A stretch of 19,875 nucleotides of DNA. It comes from VHBM01 sp052386635 (GTDB taxonomy: Archaea; Thermoproteota; Nitrososphaeria; Nitrososphaerales; Nitrosopumilaceae). The stretch covers positions 1 to 19,875 of the forward strand of contig JBQTJY010000136.1 in NCBI GenBank assembly GCA_052386635.1, given 5' to 3'. Made by a program: the position numbers and the translations under genes. A model generated the notes under the pieces. The model was given only the letters and a program-made list of their open reading frames with translations. It was not told the origin of the DNA and ran no database searches. Below are positions 7,140 to 13,759 of this stretch, piece by piece (the first letter of the stretch is position 1; the number at the start of each line of letters is the position of its first letter).

Positions 7140-7366
7140 TTTTTTTTTACTGTATGATCATGGCCATGACCGTATTTGTGCATGTAATCCTTGCTTTTTT
7201 GAGCCAGATAGCACATGACAGTTAGAAACCATGTGATTGGAACTGCCATCATAAATACAAACTGAAGTATTGGATAGGCAGAGCCTAGAAGAAACCATAG
7301 CACGGATAATGCAGCAGCAAATGCGCCAGTTACTACAGTTGCTAGCTGATTTCTCAAGTAGCCCAT
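7136..7366 (-). CDS. Two-helix membrane protein (N-terminal part of a frameshifted TM/coiled-coil protein)
   Basis: 76 codons in the intact frame. Two membrane helices (LATVVTGAFAAALSVLWFLL and ILQFVFMMAVPITWFLTVMC) are followed by a charged, His-rich stretch KYGHGHDH and a stop right after an A9 tract. The frame is open to TTG 7378, but ATG 7366 is about 30 bases from the TATA-like TTATTTATAT (7391-7400) and gives a better N-terminus. Restoring one base in the A9 tract extends it into the coiled-coil segment downstream. Probably a membrane-anchored coiled-coil protein of unknown role. Confidence 0.65.
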   Translation of the reverse strand: MGYLRNQLATVVTGAFAAALSVLWFLLGSAYPILQFVFMMAVPITWFLTVMCYLAQKSKDYMHKYGHGHDHTVKKN

Positions 7367-7447
7367 GTTTAATCTCAAAAATTTGGCTGAATATAAATAA
7401 TAATGTCAATGCCTGCATTTGAAATTAAAAAGAAGGGGCGAACCGAT

Positions 7448-7687
7448 CTACTCTTCTTTTTCTGTATCTTCTGTAGGCAAAGCTACATTATTTGTCTCTG
7501 ATTGTAAAATCTTTATTTTTGCTAGTAATTCGTTTCGTAGATCTCGTGCAACGCGTCTTACTGTGGGTCTTGGAACACCTAGCTCGTCTACAACTTTACT
7601 GTAAATATCTTGTTTGTCGGTCAGTCCCTTGTCCAGATAAGCGTTAATTGCTTGTTTAATAACCGTGCTTTGATTTGTGCGATTCAC
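7448..7687 (-). CDS. Small helix-turn-helix protein, thaumarchaeal type
   Basis: 79 residues. The body is a compact helical DNA-binding domain: VIKQAINAYLDKGLTDKQDI, then YSKVVDELGVPRPTVRRVARD in which GVPRPTVRRVARDL looks like the turn and recognition helix, then a helix and an acidic tail (TEDTEKEE). Probably a chromatin-associated or transcription factor; the target is unknown. The start is GTG. The TATA box CTTATATAGA (7708-7717) is centred 26 bases upstream of that GTG, a textbook leaderless start. Confidence 0.82.
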   Translation of the reverse strand: MNRTNQSTVIKQAINAYLDKGLTDKQDIYSKVVDELGVPRPTVRRVARDLRNELLAKIKILQSETNNVALPTEDTEKEE

Positions 7688-7941
7688 AGATTCTAAATTT
7701 TAGTCGTTCTATATAAGATTATTTTATGAGAAAAAATTTGTAATTATTATTTAAGAAATTCTTTTCATAAAAAATTTGATATGAGTTATAGATAAAGTCA
7801 TTGCTATGGGCTTGTCAGATTTTAAAAATTTAATTATAACATTGCGATGTTAGAGTCAGTTATTCCTAACGCTAGTGTGTACTGTTTTAACAAACTCATT
7901 TCTCAGCAAGACTCTTATGCTTATAGCAACAAAAGTTCGAA
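7688..7941. other. 254-base intergenic region with divergent promoters
   Basis: Very AT-rich. It holds the TATA box of the helix-turn-helix gene (7708-7717, minus strand) and the weak TATA-like TCTTATGCTT (7913-7922) before the cyclophilin gene. In the middle, TTTTAAAAATTTAATTATAA (7820-7839) precedes a 32-codon frame starting at ATG 7847 whose TGA (7943-7945) overlaps the cyclophilin ATG; I see no family resemblance. Nothing else is recognisable. Confidence 0.4.
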
Positions 7942-8421
7942 ATGACCAAGGCCATAATTGAAACTAGGTTTGGAAATATTGTGCTCAAGTTACTGCCTGA
8001 CATTGCACCTGAGACAGTACGAAACTTTGTAAAATTGGCCCAGTCTGGATTTTATGACGGTACGTTATTTCATCGCGTTATTCCCGGTTTTATGATACAG
8101 GGTGGAGATCCAAATACAAAGCAGTCAGATAAGAGCAGGTGGGGAATGGGCGGTCCTGGGTATACCATAAAAGCAGAGTTTAATTCCAGATCTCATTTTC
8201 GTGGTATTGTTTCTATGGCAAGAGCTACAGACCCAGATAGTGCAGGCTCGCAGTTTTTTATAGTAACAACAGATAGTGCCTTTCTTGACAGACAGTATAC
8301 TGTATTTGGTGAGGTATTAGAAGGAATGAGTGTTGCCGATAAGATTGTTAATTTACCAAGAGACAGAAATGACTGTCCCTTAGAAGAAGCTAAAATGCAA
8401 AAGGTAACACTAGCTGAGTAG
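7942..8421 (+). CDS. Cyclophilin-type peptidyl-prolyl cis-trans isomerase
   Basis: Cytoplasmic prolyl isomerase, 159 residues, the usual compact single-domain length. The catalytic cyclophilin signatures are all present: FVKLAQSGFYDGTLFHRVIPGF with the active-site Arg of FHRV, MIQGGDP, then SMARATDPDSAGSQFFI and YTVFGEVLEGM. No signal peptide. The start ATG is about 26 bases after a weak TATA-like stretch (7913-7922), so it is probably leaderless. The following gene begins at the very next base after the stop (TAG then ATG), suggesting co-transcription with an exported protein. Confidence 0.95.
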   Translation: MTKAIIETRFGNIVLKLLPDIAPETVRNFVKLAQSGFYDGTLFHRVIPGFMIQGGDPNTKQSDKSRWGMGGPGYTIKAEFNSRSHFRGIVSMARATDPDSAGSQFFIVTTDSAFLDRQYTVFGEVLEGMSVADKIVNLPRDRNDCPLEEAKMQKVTLAE

Positions 8422-9369
8422 ATGTTTAGTTTGAAGGTTATAGTTTCGATACTAATCTTGTTTGTATTAGTATCATTTGTGCCACAAAGTTTTGCTCAAA
8501 TTTCTTTAGGAATTCCTGCAACCCAGGAAGATGTCAGAGTTACAATCAAAGAAGATGGAAAGGTGCATGTGATTCATAAAATAGCAAGCAATACAAAAGC
8601 TCAGCAGCTTGAGTTAATCAATGGAACTGTCTCTGAGCTAAAAGTTGCAGATGAAGAGGGTAATGATGTAGAGTTTGCAAAGGTTGGCGTTGAGGATGTA
8701 AGCAGTGTTACCATATTTCCTACAAAAGAGCGTGTTATTGTTGAATATGACCTTGCTGATGTGCTAGAGCTAAAAGATGGCGTATGGGCATGGGAGTTCC
8801 TTTATCTTCAAAGTACAATGTTTCTTTTTCCTGAAAGTGTTGATATGATTTTTGCAAATGACAGACCTGTGAATCTTGGATATAATGACGCAAAAGGAAT
8901 ACGGTGCCATGGCTGTCAGATGATTTTAGAGTATATCATCAATGAGCCAGTGATCAAACAGCAAGTCAAGTGGCAAGATAGGTCCTTTGATGTTGAGATT
9001 CGAACTTTGGCTGAGATCACTTCATTTAATTTTGATCAACCAACAAAGACAATCAGCTTTGATGTAAAAGATGATCACCAGTTTATTACATTGCTTATTC
9101 CACTTGAGCTTTTATGGAATCCATATCAGGTCTATCTAGATCAAGCGCCTCTTGGCGTATTAGCTGATGAGGAAAAAGTTTTGAGACATGAATATGCTGT
9201 TGACAGTACACATATTCAGCTAAATATACGACCAGAGACTGCAGGCAATGTTCGAATTATAGGCACCTCTGTAGTGCCAGAGTTTCCGCTGTTTGTCCCG
9301 CTTGTCTTAGGAATGTCCATGGTTATGGTTCTAGTATTTAGAAAGTCACTCACTTCCAGAACCGCATGA
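8422..9369 (+). CDS. Exported surface protein with PEF-CTERM-like C-terminal sorting signal
   Basis: 315 residues. Signal peptide of about 25 residues (LKVIVSILILFVLVSFVPQS then FAQ), a long beta-rich extracytoplasmic region, and a C-terminal tripartite tail: VVPEFPL, a hydrophobic helix (FVPLVLGMSMVMVLVF) and a basic end (RKSLTSRTA). This order matches archaeosortase substrates; thaumarchaea typically carry PEFG-CTERM, here with Pro in the fourth position. It would be cleaved and anchored at the cell surface. Three Cys/His residues in RCHGCQM (about 156-162) could form a disulphide or bind metal. The start directly abuts the cyclophilin stop. The specific role is unknown. Confidence 0.78.
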   Translation: MFSLKVIVSILILFVLVSFVPQSFAQISLGIPATQEDVRVTIKEDGKVHVIHKIASNTKAQQLELINGTVSELKVADEEGNDVEFAKVGVEDVSSVTIFPTKERVIVEYDLADVLELKDGVWAWEFLYLQSTMFLFPESVDMIFANDRPVNLGYNDAKGIRCHGCQMILEYIINEPVIKQQVKWQDRSFDVEIRTLAEITSFNFDQPTKTISFDVKDDHQFITLLIPLELLWNPYQVYLDQAPLGVLADEEKVLRHEYAVDSTHIQLNIRPETAGNVRIIGTSVVPEFPLFVPLVLGMSMVMVLVFRKSLTSRTA

Positions 9370-9501
9370 GCAAAAGCCATACTCGTCTATTCGTGTATTA
9401 CAGATAGGACACTTTTCACCATAGTCTATTTCCCATGGCTCTTTTCCAAAAAGTCTAAAATGATCATCGATTTCTATTGGAATCTCCCGTTCTTTTTTCA
9501 A
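9346..9501 (-). CDS. Tiny zinc-ribbon-like protein (51 aa)
   Basis: Minus-strand frame from TTG 9501 to TGA 9346-9348. The N-terminal half is charged (KKEREIPIEIDDHFRLFGKE), followed by a Cys-rich C-terminus CPICNTRIDEYGFCSC with four cysteines spaced as a zinc ribbon (C31, C34, C44, C46). A TATA-like TATGTATAG about 25 bases before the TTG (near 9523-9531) supports a leaderless start. The coding potential, the zinc motif and the promoter together make it believable although it overlaps the end of the exported-protein gene by 24 bases. Function unknown. Confidence 0.65.
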   Translation of the reverse strand: MKKEREIPIEIDDHFRLFGKEPWEIDYGEKCPICNTRIDEYGFCSCGSGSE

Positions 9502-9558
9502 CGGTATTAAAACTGATTACAGCTATACATAGATTAATCCAGATTTAGTTGTTCGTTA

Positions 9559-9744
9559 ATGGACTGTGGTTGTCACTGTATTAGCTGTGGCAGTGCAGAT
9601 CTTGAATCAAATCAAGTAAGCAAAATCGAAGATGATGGATATTTTGATATGCATCATACATGTAAAAAATGTAAAACACATTTTGATCATCTAGAAGGAA
9701 ATATTTTTGTGTCTTGTGATATCTGTAATTACAAAACTAGTTAG
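9559..9744 (+). CDS. Small Cys-rich zinc-binding protein (61 aa)
   Basis: The protein has three CxxC pairs (CISC near residue 7, CKKC near 35, CDIC near 53) plus extra N-terminal cysteines and paired His (HHTCKKC), a pattern for one or two zinc ribbons. Divergent from the other tiny zinc protein with only 57 bases between start codons. The ATG is about 24 bases after GATTAATCC (9532-9540). The 3' end overlaps the convergent wHTH-like gene by 8 bases. Not recognised beyond being a probable zinc ribbon. Confidence 0.7.
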   Translation: MDCGCHCISCGSADLESNQVSKIEDDGYFDMHHTCKKCKTHFDHLEGNIFVSCDICNYKTS

Positions 9745-10225
9745 TGATGAGAGCCTCTTTCATAAAATAATAGCAAAGATTTTCTCGTGAATTCTTTAGA
9801 ATCTGTTTGTTAAATGCCATTTTTGTAAGTGCCATTGATACATCCAGTGGACTTGCAATCCATCCATATTCACGTAGCTGACTTACAGTTTCTGCGACGT
9901 TTCTTGGCTCATTAAAAAATGATGTCTTTGCCAGCATCTGCAGTTTGTTTTTTATTTCATTTTCATGTAAAATGACTGGTTCGCTAAACTCTGGTTCGTG
10001 GACCTCGGCATCATCTAGTGTCTTGATGTAGCTTAGATTTTCATGGTATTTTTTTCCTGACAATGATTCTTCTGGTTCGTCATCATAGATTATTCTGGAT
10101 TTGATTTTTGGCATGTATTTTGATATGTTCTCAATTACTTCGCCAATAGAGTAGTTGTCTACATAAAAGTCTCTAGAGTCTACCTCAATCTCATTTTCTC
10201 CAGTTTTTACCTTTATTCTTGCCAA
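9737..10225 (-). CDS. Thaumarchaeal protein with a C-terminal winged-helix-like domain
   Basis: 162 residues. The N-terminal half is acidic and beta-like (RIKVKTGENEIEVDSRDFYV), then a linker with many Glu/Asp. The C-terminal 70 residues (LAKTSFFNEPRNVAETVSQL, then REYGWIASPLDVSMALTKMA) resemble the winged-helix repeat common in thaumarchaeal proteins, where an FF.EP.T motif precedes a helix-turn-helix. A nucleic-acid or protein-binding role is plausible. The start is TTG with a TATA-like GAATAAATC about 26 bases upstream (near 10247-10255), so probably leaderless. Function not known. Confidence 0.7.
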   Translation of the reverse strand: MARIKVKTGENEIEVDSRDFYVDNYSIGEVIENISKYMPKIKSRIIYDDEPEESLSGKKYHENLSYIKTLDDAEVHEPEFSEPVILHENEIKNKLQMLAKTSFFNEPRNVAETVSQLREYGWIASPLDVSMALTKMAFNKQILKNSRENLCYYFMKEALITN

Positions 10226-10358
10226 CTAGACTTAGAGTTTGTCACTTTTGATTTATTCTGCTAGCTCTAAGTAGCTTTAAGAAGAGATTAAAATTTTTAC
10301 ACATGGTAGTCGTTTTTTTTTCCCTTTGTATTAAAAAGCAATTTAGTAAGTAACCTTC

Positions 10359-10811
10359 GTGAAAACTGCAAAAAAAGCCATAATTATTTTTGCTATAGTA
10401 GCAAGCATCTTTGGCTTCTCTCAATATGCTTCGGCATCACAGATAGGAGTAACAATAGCTAAAAACGAACTGCTTGAACAAAATGGCAATGAGGCTACCT
10501 ATAATGTGCAGCTAGAGTTTAACAATCCATCACTACTTGTGCTAAGCGCCGGCAAAACTGACTTTGTAATATCAGTTGAAGATGAAAAAATAGGCGACGG
10601 TGTACTGGAGCCGTTTGTTCTTCCTGCTATGAGTAAGGCGTTAGTTGATGGTGTCTACAAGAGCGACAAAAAGTATTCCGATAGCGAGGATACGCCTCTA
10701 GTAAAAATTAGTGGAGTAACAAAATATGATGTTCTCTTTACATCACTTGATGTTCCGTTTGTTTACTATCCCACCGAAGATCAAGCCAGAGAATTTATAC
10801 AACAAAATTAG
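10359..10811 (+). CDS. Exported LEA-2-like protein
   Basis: 150 residues with a signal peptide (KKAIIIFAIVASIFGFSQYA, likely cleavage after ASA) and a mature beta domain: VQLEFNNPSLLVLSAGKTDF, then VISVEDEKIGDGVLEPFVLP. The NNPS turn followed by a strand ending IGDG parallels KNPS and SLGTG in the other LEA-2-like protein of this window, so the two look like members of one fold. Start GTG; GTATTAAAAAG (10328-10338) is about 26 bases upstream. It ends 11 bases before the PfkB gene. Extracellular or periplasm-like location inferred from the signal peptide. Confidence 0.68.
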   Translation: MKTAKKAIIIFAIVASIFGFSQYASASQIGVTIAKNELLEQNGNEATYNVQLEFNNPSLLVLSAGKTDFVISVEDEKIGDGVLEPFVLPAMSKALVDGVYKSDKKYSDSEDTPLVKISGVTKYDVLFTSLDVPFVYYPTEDQAREFIQQN

Positions 10812-10822
10812 CACCTCAAAAT

Positions 10823-11716
10823 GTGCTTACTGTTTTTGGCTCAACTGCGCTTGATACAATAAGAACGCCATCCAGAGTTCGAAGAGGTGTGTTGGGTGGT
10901 GCCGCAACATTTGCAGGCATTGCTGCAAGTTTTTTTGTAGACACTGGCTTGATTGCGGTGGTTGGAAGTGACTTTCCCAAAAAATATTACAACATTCTCT
11001 CAAAGAGACTAGATCTGCAAGGCCTTGTTGTAAAGAATGGAAAGACGTTTCGATATGATGGCAGCTATGATAACACCCTCAGTACCAGAAAGACGCTAAA
11101 GACTGAGCTTAATGTTCTTGCAAATTTCAGACCTATTGTTCCAGATAGTTATAGAAAATCAGAATATGTCTATCTAGCTAATAATGATCCTGACCAAAAT
11201 GTCGCAATGATAAGAGAGTTTGATAAAGTCAGGTTTTCTATGTGCGATACAATAGAGTATTGGATTTCTACAAAGCGCTCATCTGTTATCAAAATGATCA
11301 AAGGTGTCAATGCTGTCGTGATAAATGACGAGGAGGCAAAGCTGCTTACAAAAGAGTACAATCTGATAAGATGTGCCAAGAAGATCATGGGTTGGGGAAC
11401 AGACTATGTAATAATAAAAAAAGGTGAACATGGTTCCCTTCTTTTCTTTGAGGATGTGATCTTTCCCTCTCCAGCATTTTCGCTAGAGACTATTTTAGAT
11501 CCTACAGGTGCCGGAGATTCATTTGCCGGTGCCATGATAGGATACCTAGCGAGTGTGAATAGCACTGTGCTTTCTACAATAAAAAAAGCAGTGGTTTACG
11601 GAAATGTTGTAGGTTCTTTTGCGGTTGAGAAATATGGATTAGATGGTTTACTTGCTCTTACAAAATCAAAAATTGAAAAAAGAATAAAGCTCTACGAAAA
11701 AATGATCCAGCTCTGA
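10823..11716 (+). CDS. PfkB-family (ribokinase-like) carbohydrate kinase
   Basis: 297-residue cytoplasmic kinase. The N-terminal glycine-rich substrate motif GGAATFAGIAAS (25-36), the middle domain, and the C-terminal PfkB signature DPTGAGDSFAGAMIGYL (226-242) with the catalytic base Asp232 and the anion hole GAGD are clear. The substrate (sugar, nucleoside or other) cannot be assigned. The start is GTG with AATTTATAC (10791-10799) about 27 bases upstream, so it may be transcribed separately from the upstream gene despite an 11-base gap. Confidence 0.88.
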   Translation: MLTVFGSTALDTIRTPSRVRRGVLGGAATFAGIAASFFVDTGLIAVVGSDFPKKYYNILSKRLDLQGLVVKNGKTFRYDGSYDNTLSTRKTLKTELNVLANFRPIVPDSYRKSEYVYLANNDPDQNVAMIREFDKVRFSMCDTIEYWISTKRSSVIKMIKGVNAVVINDEEAKLLTKEYNLIRCAKKIMGWGTDYVIIKKGEHGSLLFFEDVIFPSPAFSLETILDPTGAGDSFAGAMIGYLASVNSTVLSTIKKAVVYGNVVGSFAVEKYGLDGLLALTKSKIEKRIKLYEKMIQL

Positions 11717-11755
11717 AAAGTTTAAGTTCTTAAGGATCCGCTAAAAATCGATAAA

Positions 11756-12112
11756 TTGCCTCAAGAGATTACAGAAAAGTTTGAAGACAAGTTAGAATCT
11801 ATTTTTGCTTTGCAAAAAGGATTGGCAGATATGATGAATCTTGATAGATACCCAAAAGATGTGGAAGGTAAAGTTGCTGCCCTGTGTACTGCAATAATTC
11901 ATGAGGCAATAGAGTTACAGCGCACAACAAACTGGAAATGGTGGAAAAAGCCGCTCCCCTTTAATCAGGATCATGCAAAAGAAGAGCTTATCGATATCTG
12001 GCACTTTGTTGTGCAGGCATCACTTGAGCTTGGCCTGACGCCAGACGATATTCTGGATGAATACAAGCGAAAAAACCAGATTAACAGAGACAGACAGAAA
12101 AAAGGATACTAG
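11756..12112 (+). CDS. All-alpha NTP pyrophosphohydrolase, dUTPase type 2-like
   Basis: 118 residues, all helical. Metal-binding helices carry IIHEAIELQR (48-57) and KEELIDIWHF (74-83), the paired E..E and EE..D patterns of the MazG/dimeric dUTPase superfamily, with WKWWKKPLPF between them as in dUTPase_2 proteins; the end KRKNQINRDRQKKGY also matches that family. It probably hydrolyses dUTP or a related dNTP to the monophosphate, protecting DNA from uracil. Start TTG, with TTTAAGTTC about 30 bases upstream. Its stop overlaps the convergent MtrA-like gene by 4 bases. MazG proper is the main alternative. Confidence 0.8.
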   Translation: MPQEITEKFEDKLESIFALQKGLADMMNLDRYPKDVEGKVAALCTAIIHEAIELQRTTNWKWWKKPLPFNQDHAKEELIDIWHFVVQASLELGLTPDDILDEYKRKNQINRDRQKKGY

Positions 12113-12588
12113 CTTGTTGAATCAACTGCTTGGTTGATTTTTTCTAGACTTGTTTCGCCTATCATATCAAGTATCTTTACTTTGTTGCAAAATGTTGTAA
12201 CATCACTTTTTGTAACAGTTAGAACTGGATCAGGACTGTGTGAGCCAATTATTCTACCGTCATCATCAATTCCATTTTTGTATAATGCAAGCAGAGAGTG
12301 ACCTGCCTTGTGGCCTGTAACATCTTTTCCACATAGAATAATTGTTTTTACTGTATTATTTGTGATGGTGTATCTAACTAGTGAGTCAATTCCTTTATTT
12401 TCAGACAACAGTCTTCCTGCAAGTGAAATTTTTTCCATTATATCGGATTTTGAGATCTCTTTTAGTAGCGATATGCTTGAGAGCGTACAGATGGCTATGG
12501 CTGATTTTTGATTTCCAAAAAATATCTCCTCGTTGATTGGGAGTATTGTCTTGCATAGTTTCCCAATTGCGTTTTCTAGTGTCTTCAA
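12109..12588 (-). CDS. MtrA-like corrinoid domain protein (soluble)
   Basis: Resembles subunit A of methanogen tetrahydromethanopterin S-methyltransferase, the cobamide-carrying subunit. The protein has AIAICTLSS (30-38), LAGRLLSENKGI (56-67), IILCGKDVTGHKAGHSLLALY and DGRIIGSHSPDPVL. His93 of VTGH aligns with the MtrA His84 that binds cobalt in methanogens. At 159 residues it lacks the C-terminal membrane helix of MtrA, so it should be soluble. It starts with TTG overlapping the stop of the aminotransferase gene (TTGA), which implies translational coupling. A methyl-transfer or corrinoid-carrier role is inferred; the partner is unknown. Confidence 0.82.
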   Translation of the reverse strand: MKTLENAIGKLCKTILPINEEIFFGNQKSAIAICTLSSISLLKEISKSDIMEKISLAGRLLSENKGIDSLVRYTITNNTVKTIILCGKDVTGHKAGHSLLALYKNGIDDDGRIIGSHSPDPVLTVTKSDVTTFCNKVKILDMIGETSLEKINQAVDSTS

Positions 12589-13715
12589 TTTTGTAATGCC
12601 TTGTGCATTATCTTTGAGATAAACGACAGGTTTTGTTCCGATACTTGTGGGTGAATTGGTAGTGATAAGACGCTTGATGCAGCCCAGTCTGTGTGAGGAA
12701 GGCTGGTTTTTTTGTGATAAAATGGTGTCTTGTGTACTGGAGTAGAATAGTATGCAGTAGCACCAATTCCTGCAGAGTTTAGTCTTTTCATTATCTTGTT
12801 TCTATTTTTAGCTGCGATGGTGTAAAGATACCAGTTTACGTGTTCATCTTCTCTTTCTATTGGAATTTGTATGTCAAGATCAGAGATTAGATTAGATAAA
12901 ATTCTAGCATTCTTTTTTCGTATGCTAAGAAATTTTTCAAGTTTTTTCATCTGTACTTTTGCAATTGCAGCGCTGATTTCAGGCATTCTAAGATTCAGCC
13001 CAATTATGCGAGTATCATAACCATGTACCATTCCGTGGTTCCTTATCATTTGCAGTTTTTTGTACAGCTTTTCACTATTAGTTACTATAAAGCCACCCTC
13101 ACCTGCTGTTACAACTTTTGCCGGATAGAGGCTGTAGCATCCAAGGTCAGAAAATGTTCCTGTATGTTTATTTTTTAAAGTAGAGCCAAGTGACTGTGCA
13201 GCGTCTTCAATAATTTTTAGATTGTATCTGTTTGCTATCTCGATTATTTGATCAATAAACACAACGTTTCCATACAGATGAACAGGGATTATTGCCTTGG
13301 ATTTTTTTGTGATCTTTTTTCTCAGATCATCAGGATCAATGGTATAATTTTCCTTGAGTATGTCAACAAAGACTGGTTTTGCCCCAACCGATGCAACAGA
13401 GTTTGCAGTGGCAACAAATGTAAATGAAGGTATGAGTACCTCATCTCCTTTTTTTATATCAAGTGCATAGAGTGCTGCCTGTAGTGCTGCTGTCCCGGAA
13501 TTAACAGCAACGGCAAACTTTGATTTTACAAAAGATGCAGCTAATTTTTCAAATTCCTGGACATTTTTCCCACCATGACTGGCAGAGGATGTAAGATGTC
13601 CTTTTTGCAATACTGCATTAACTGCCTTGATTTCCTCTCTTCCGAGTGTCGGAATGTTTATTGAGATTTGCAATAGGTCTGGTGCTCTTACTTGCTCTAA
13701 TAAATTTCGTCTCAA
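12585..13715 (-). CDS. DegT/DnrJ/EryC1/StrS-family PLP aminotransferase
   Basis: Probable sugar or polyketide aminotransferase that aminates a keto group, usually on a nucleotide sugar. Signatures: NSGTAALQAAL (72-82) cofactor phosphate site, IPSFTFVATANSV (95-107), EDAAQSLG (170-177) with Asp171, and SLYPAKVVTAGEGG with Lys200 as the Schiff-base lysine; 376 residues is normal. The start is TTG 13715, but the TATA-like TATAAAAA (13727-13734) predicts transcription from about 13703-13707, so TTG 13673 (LQISINIPTLGR) may be the true start. Coupled to the downstream MtrA-like gene. Confidence 0.85.
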   Translation of the reverse strand: MRRNLLEQVRAPDLLQISINIPTLGREEIKAVNAVLQKGHLTSSASHGGKNVQEFEKLAASFVKSKFAVAVNSGTAALQAALYALDIKKGDEVLIPSFTFVATANSVASVGAKPVFVDILKENYTIDPDDLRKKITKKSKAIIPVHLYGNVVFIDQIIEIANRYNLKIIEDAAQSLGSTLKNKHTGTFSDLGCYSLYPAKVVTAGEGGFIVTNSEKLYKKLQMIRNHGMVHGYDTRIIGLNLRMPEISAAIAKVQMKKLEKFLSIRKKNARILSNLISDLDIQIPIEREDEHVNWYLYTIAAKNRNKIMKRLNSAGIGATAYYSTPVHKTPFYHKKTSLPHTDWAASSVLSLPIHPQVSEQNLSFISKIMHKALQN

Positions 13716-13723
13716 TTTACCGT

Positions 13724-13746
13724 CAATTTTTATATCGCAAAAATTG
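13724..13746. promoter_or_regulatory. Inverted repeat over a shared TATA element
   Basis: CAATTTTT ATATCGC AAAAATTG is a perfect 8-bp inverted repeat with a 7-base spacer, between the divergent aminotransferase and membrane-protein genes. It includes TATA-like sequence on both strands (TTTTTATAT / ATATAAAAA), with ATG 13760 about 28 bases downstream on the plus strand. It may be both core promoter and operator. Confidence 0.4.
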
Positions 13747-13759
13747 GTATTCGTATTAA

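Noticed and set aside
7158..7418. Longer minus-strand frame (86 codons) overlapping the membrane protein
   Set aside because: The competing frame gives two well-formed membrane helices and the TATA spacing; this frame shows no ordered composition.
7753..7763. Palindrome AAGAAATTCTT in the cyclophilin upstream region
   Set aside because: AT-rich and not tied to a TATA box or start codon.
12116..12126. GTTGA-A-TCAAC inverted repeat near the end of the MtrA-like gene
   Set aside because: Lies inside coding sequence and is explained by codons.
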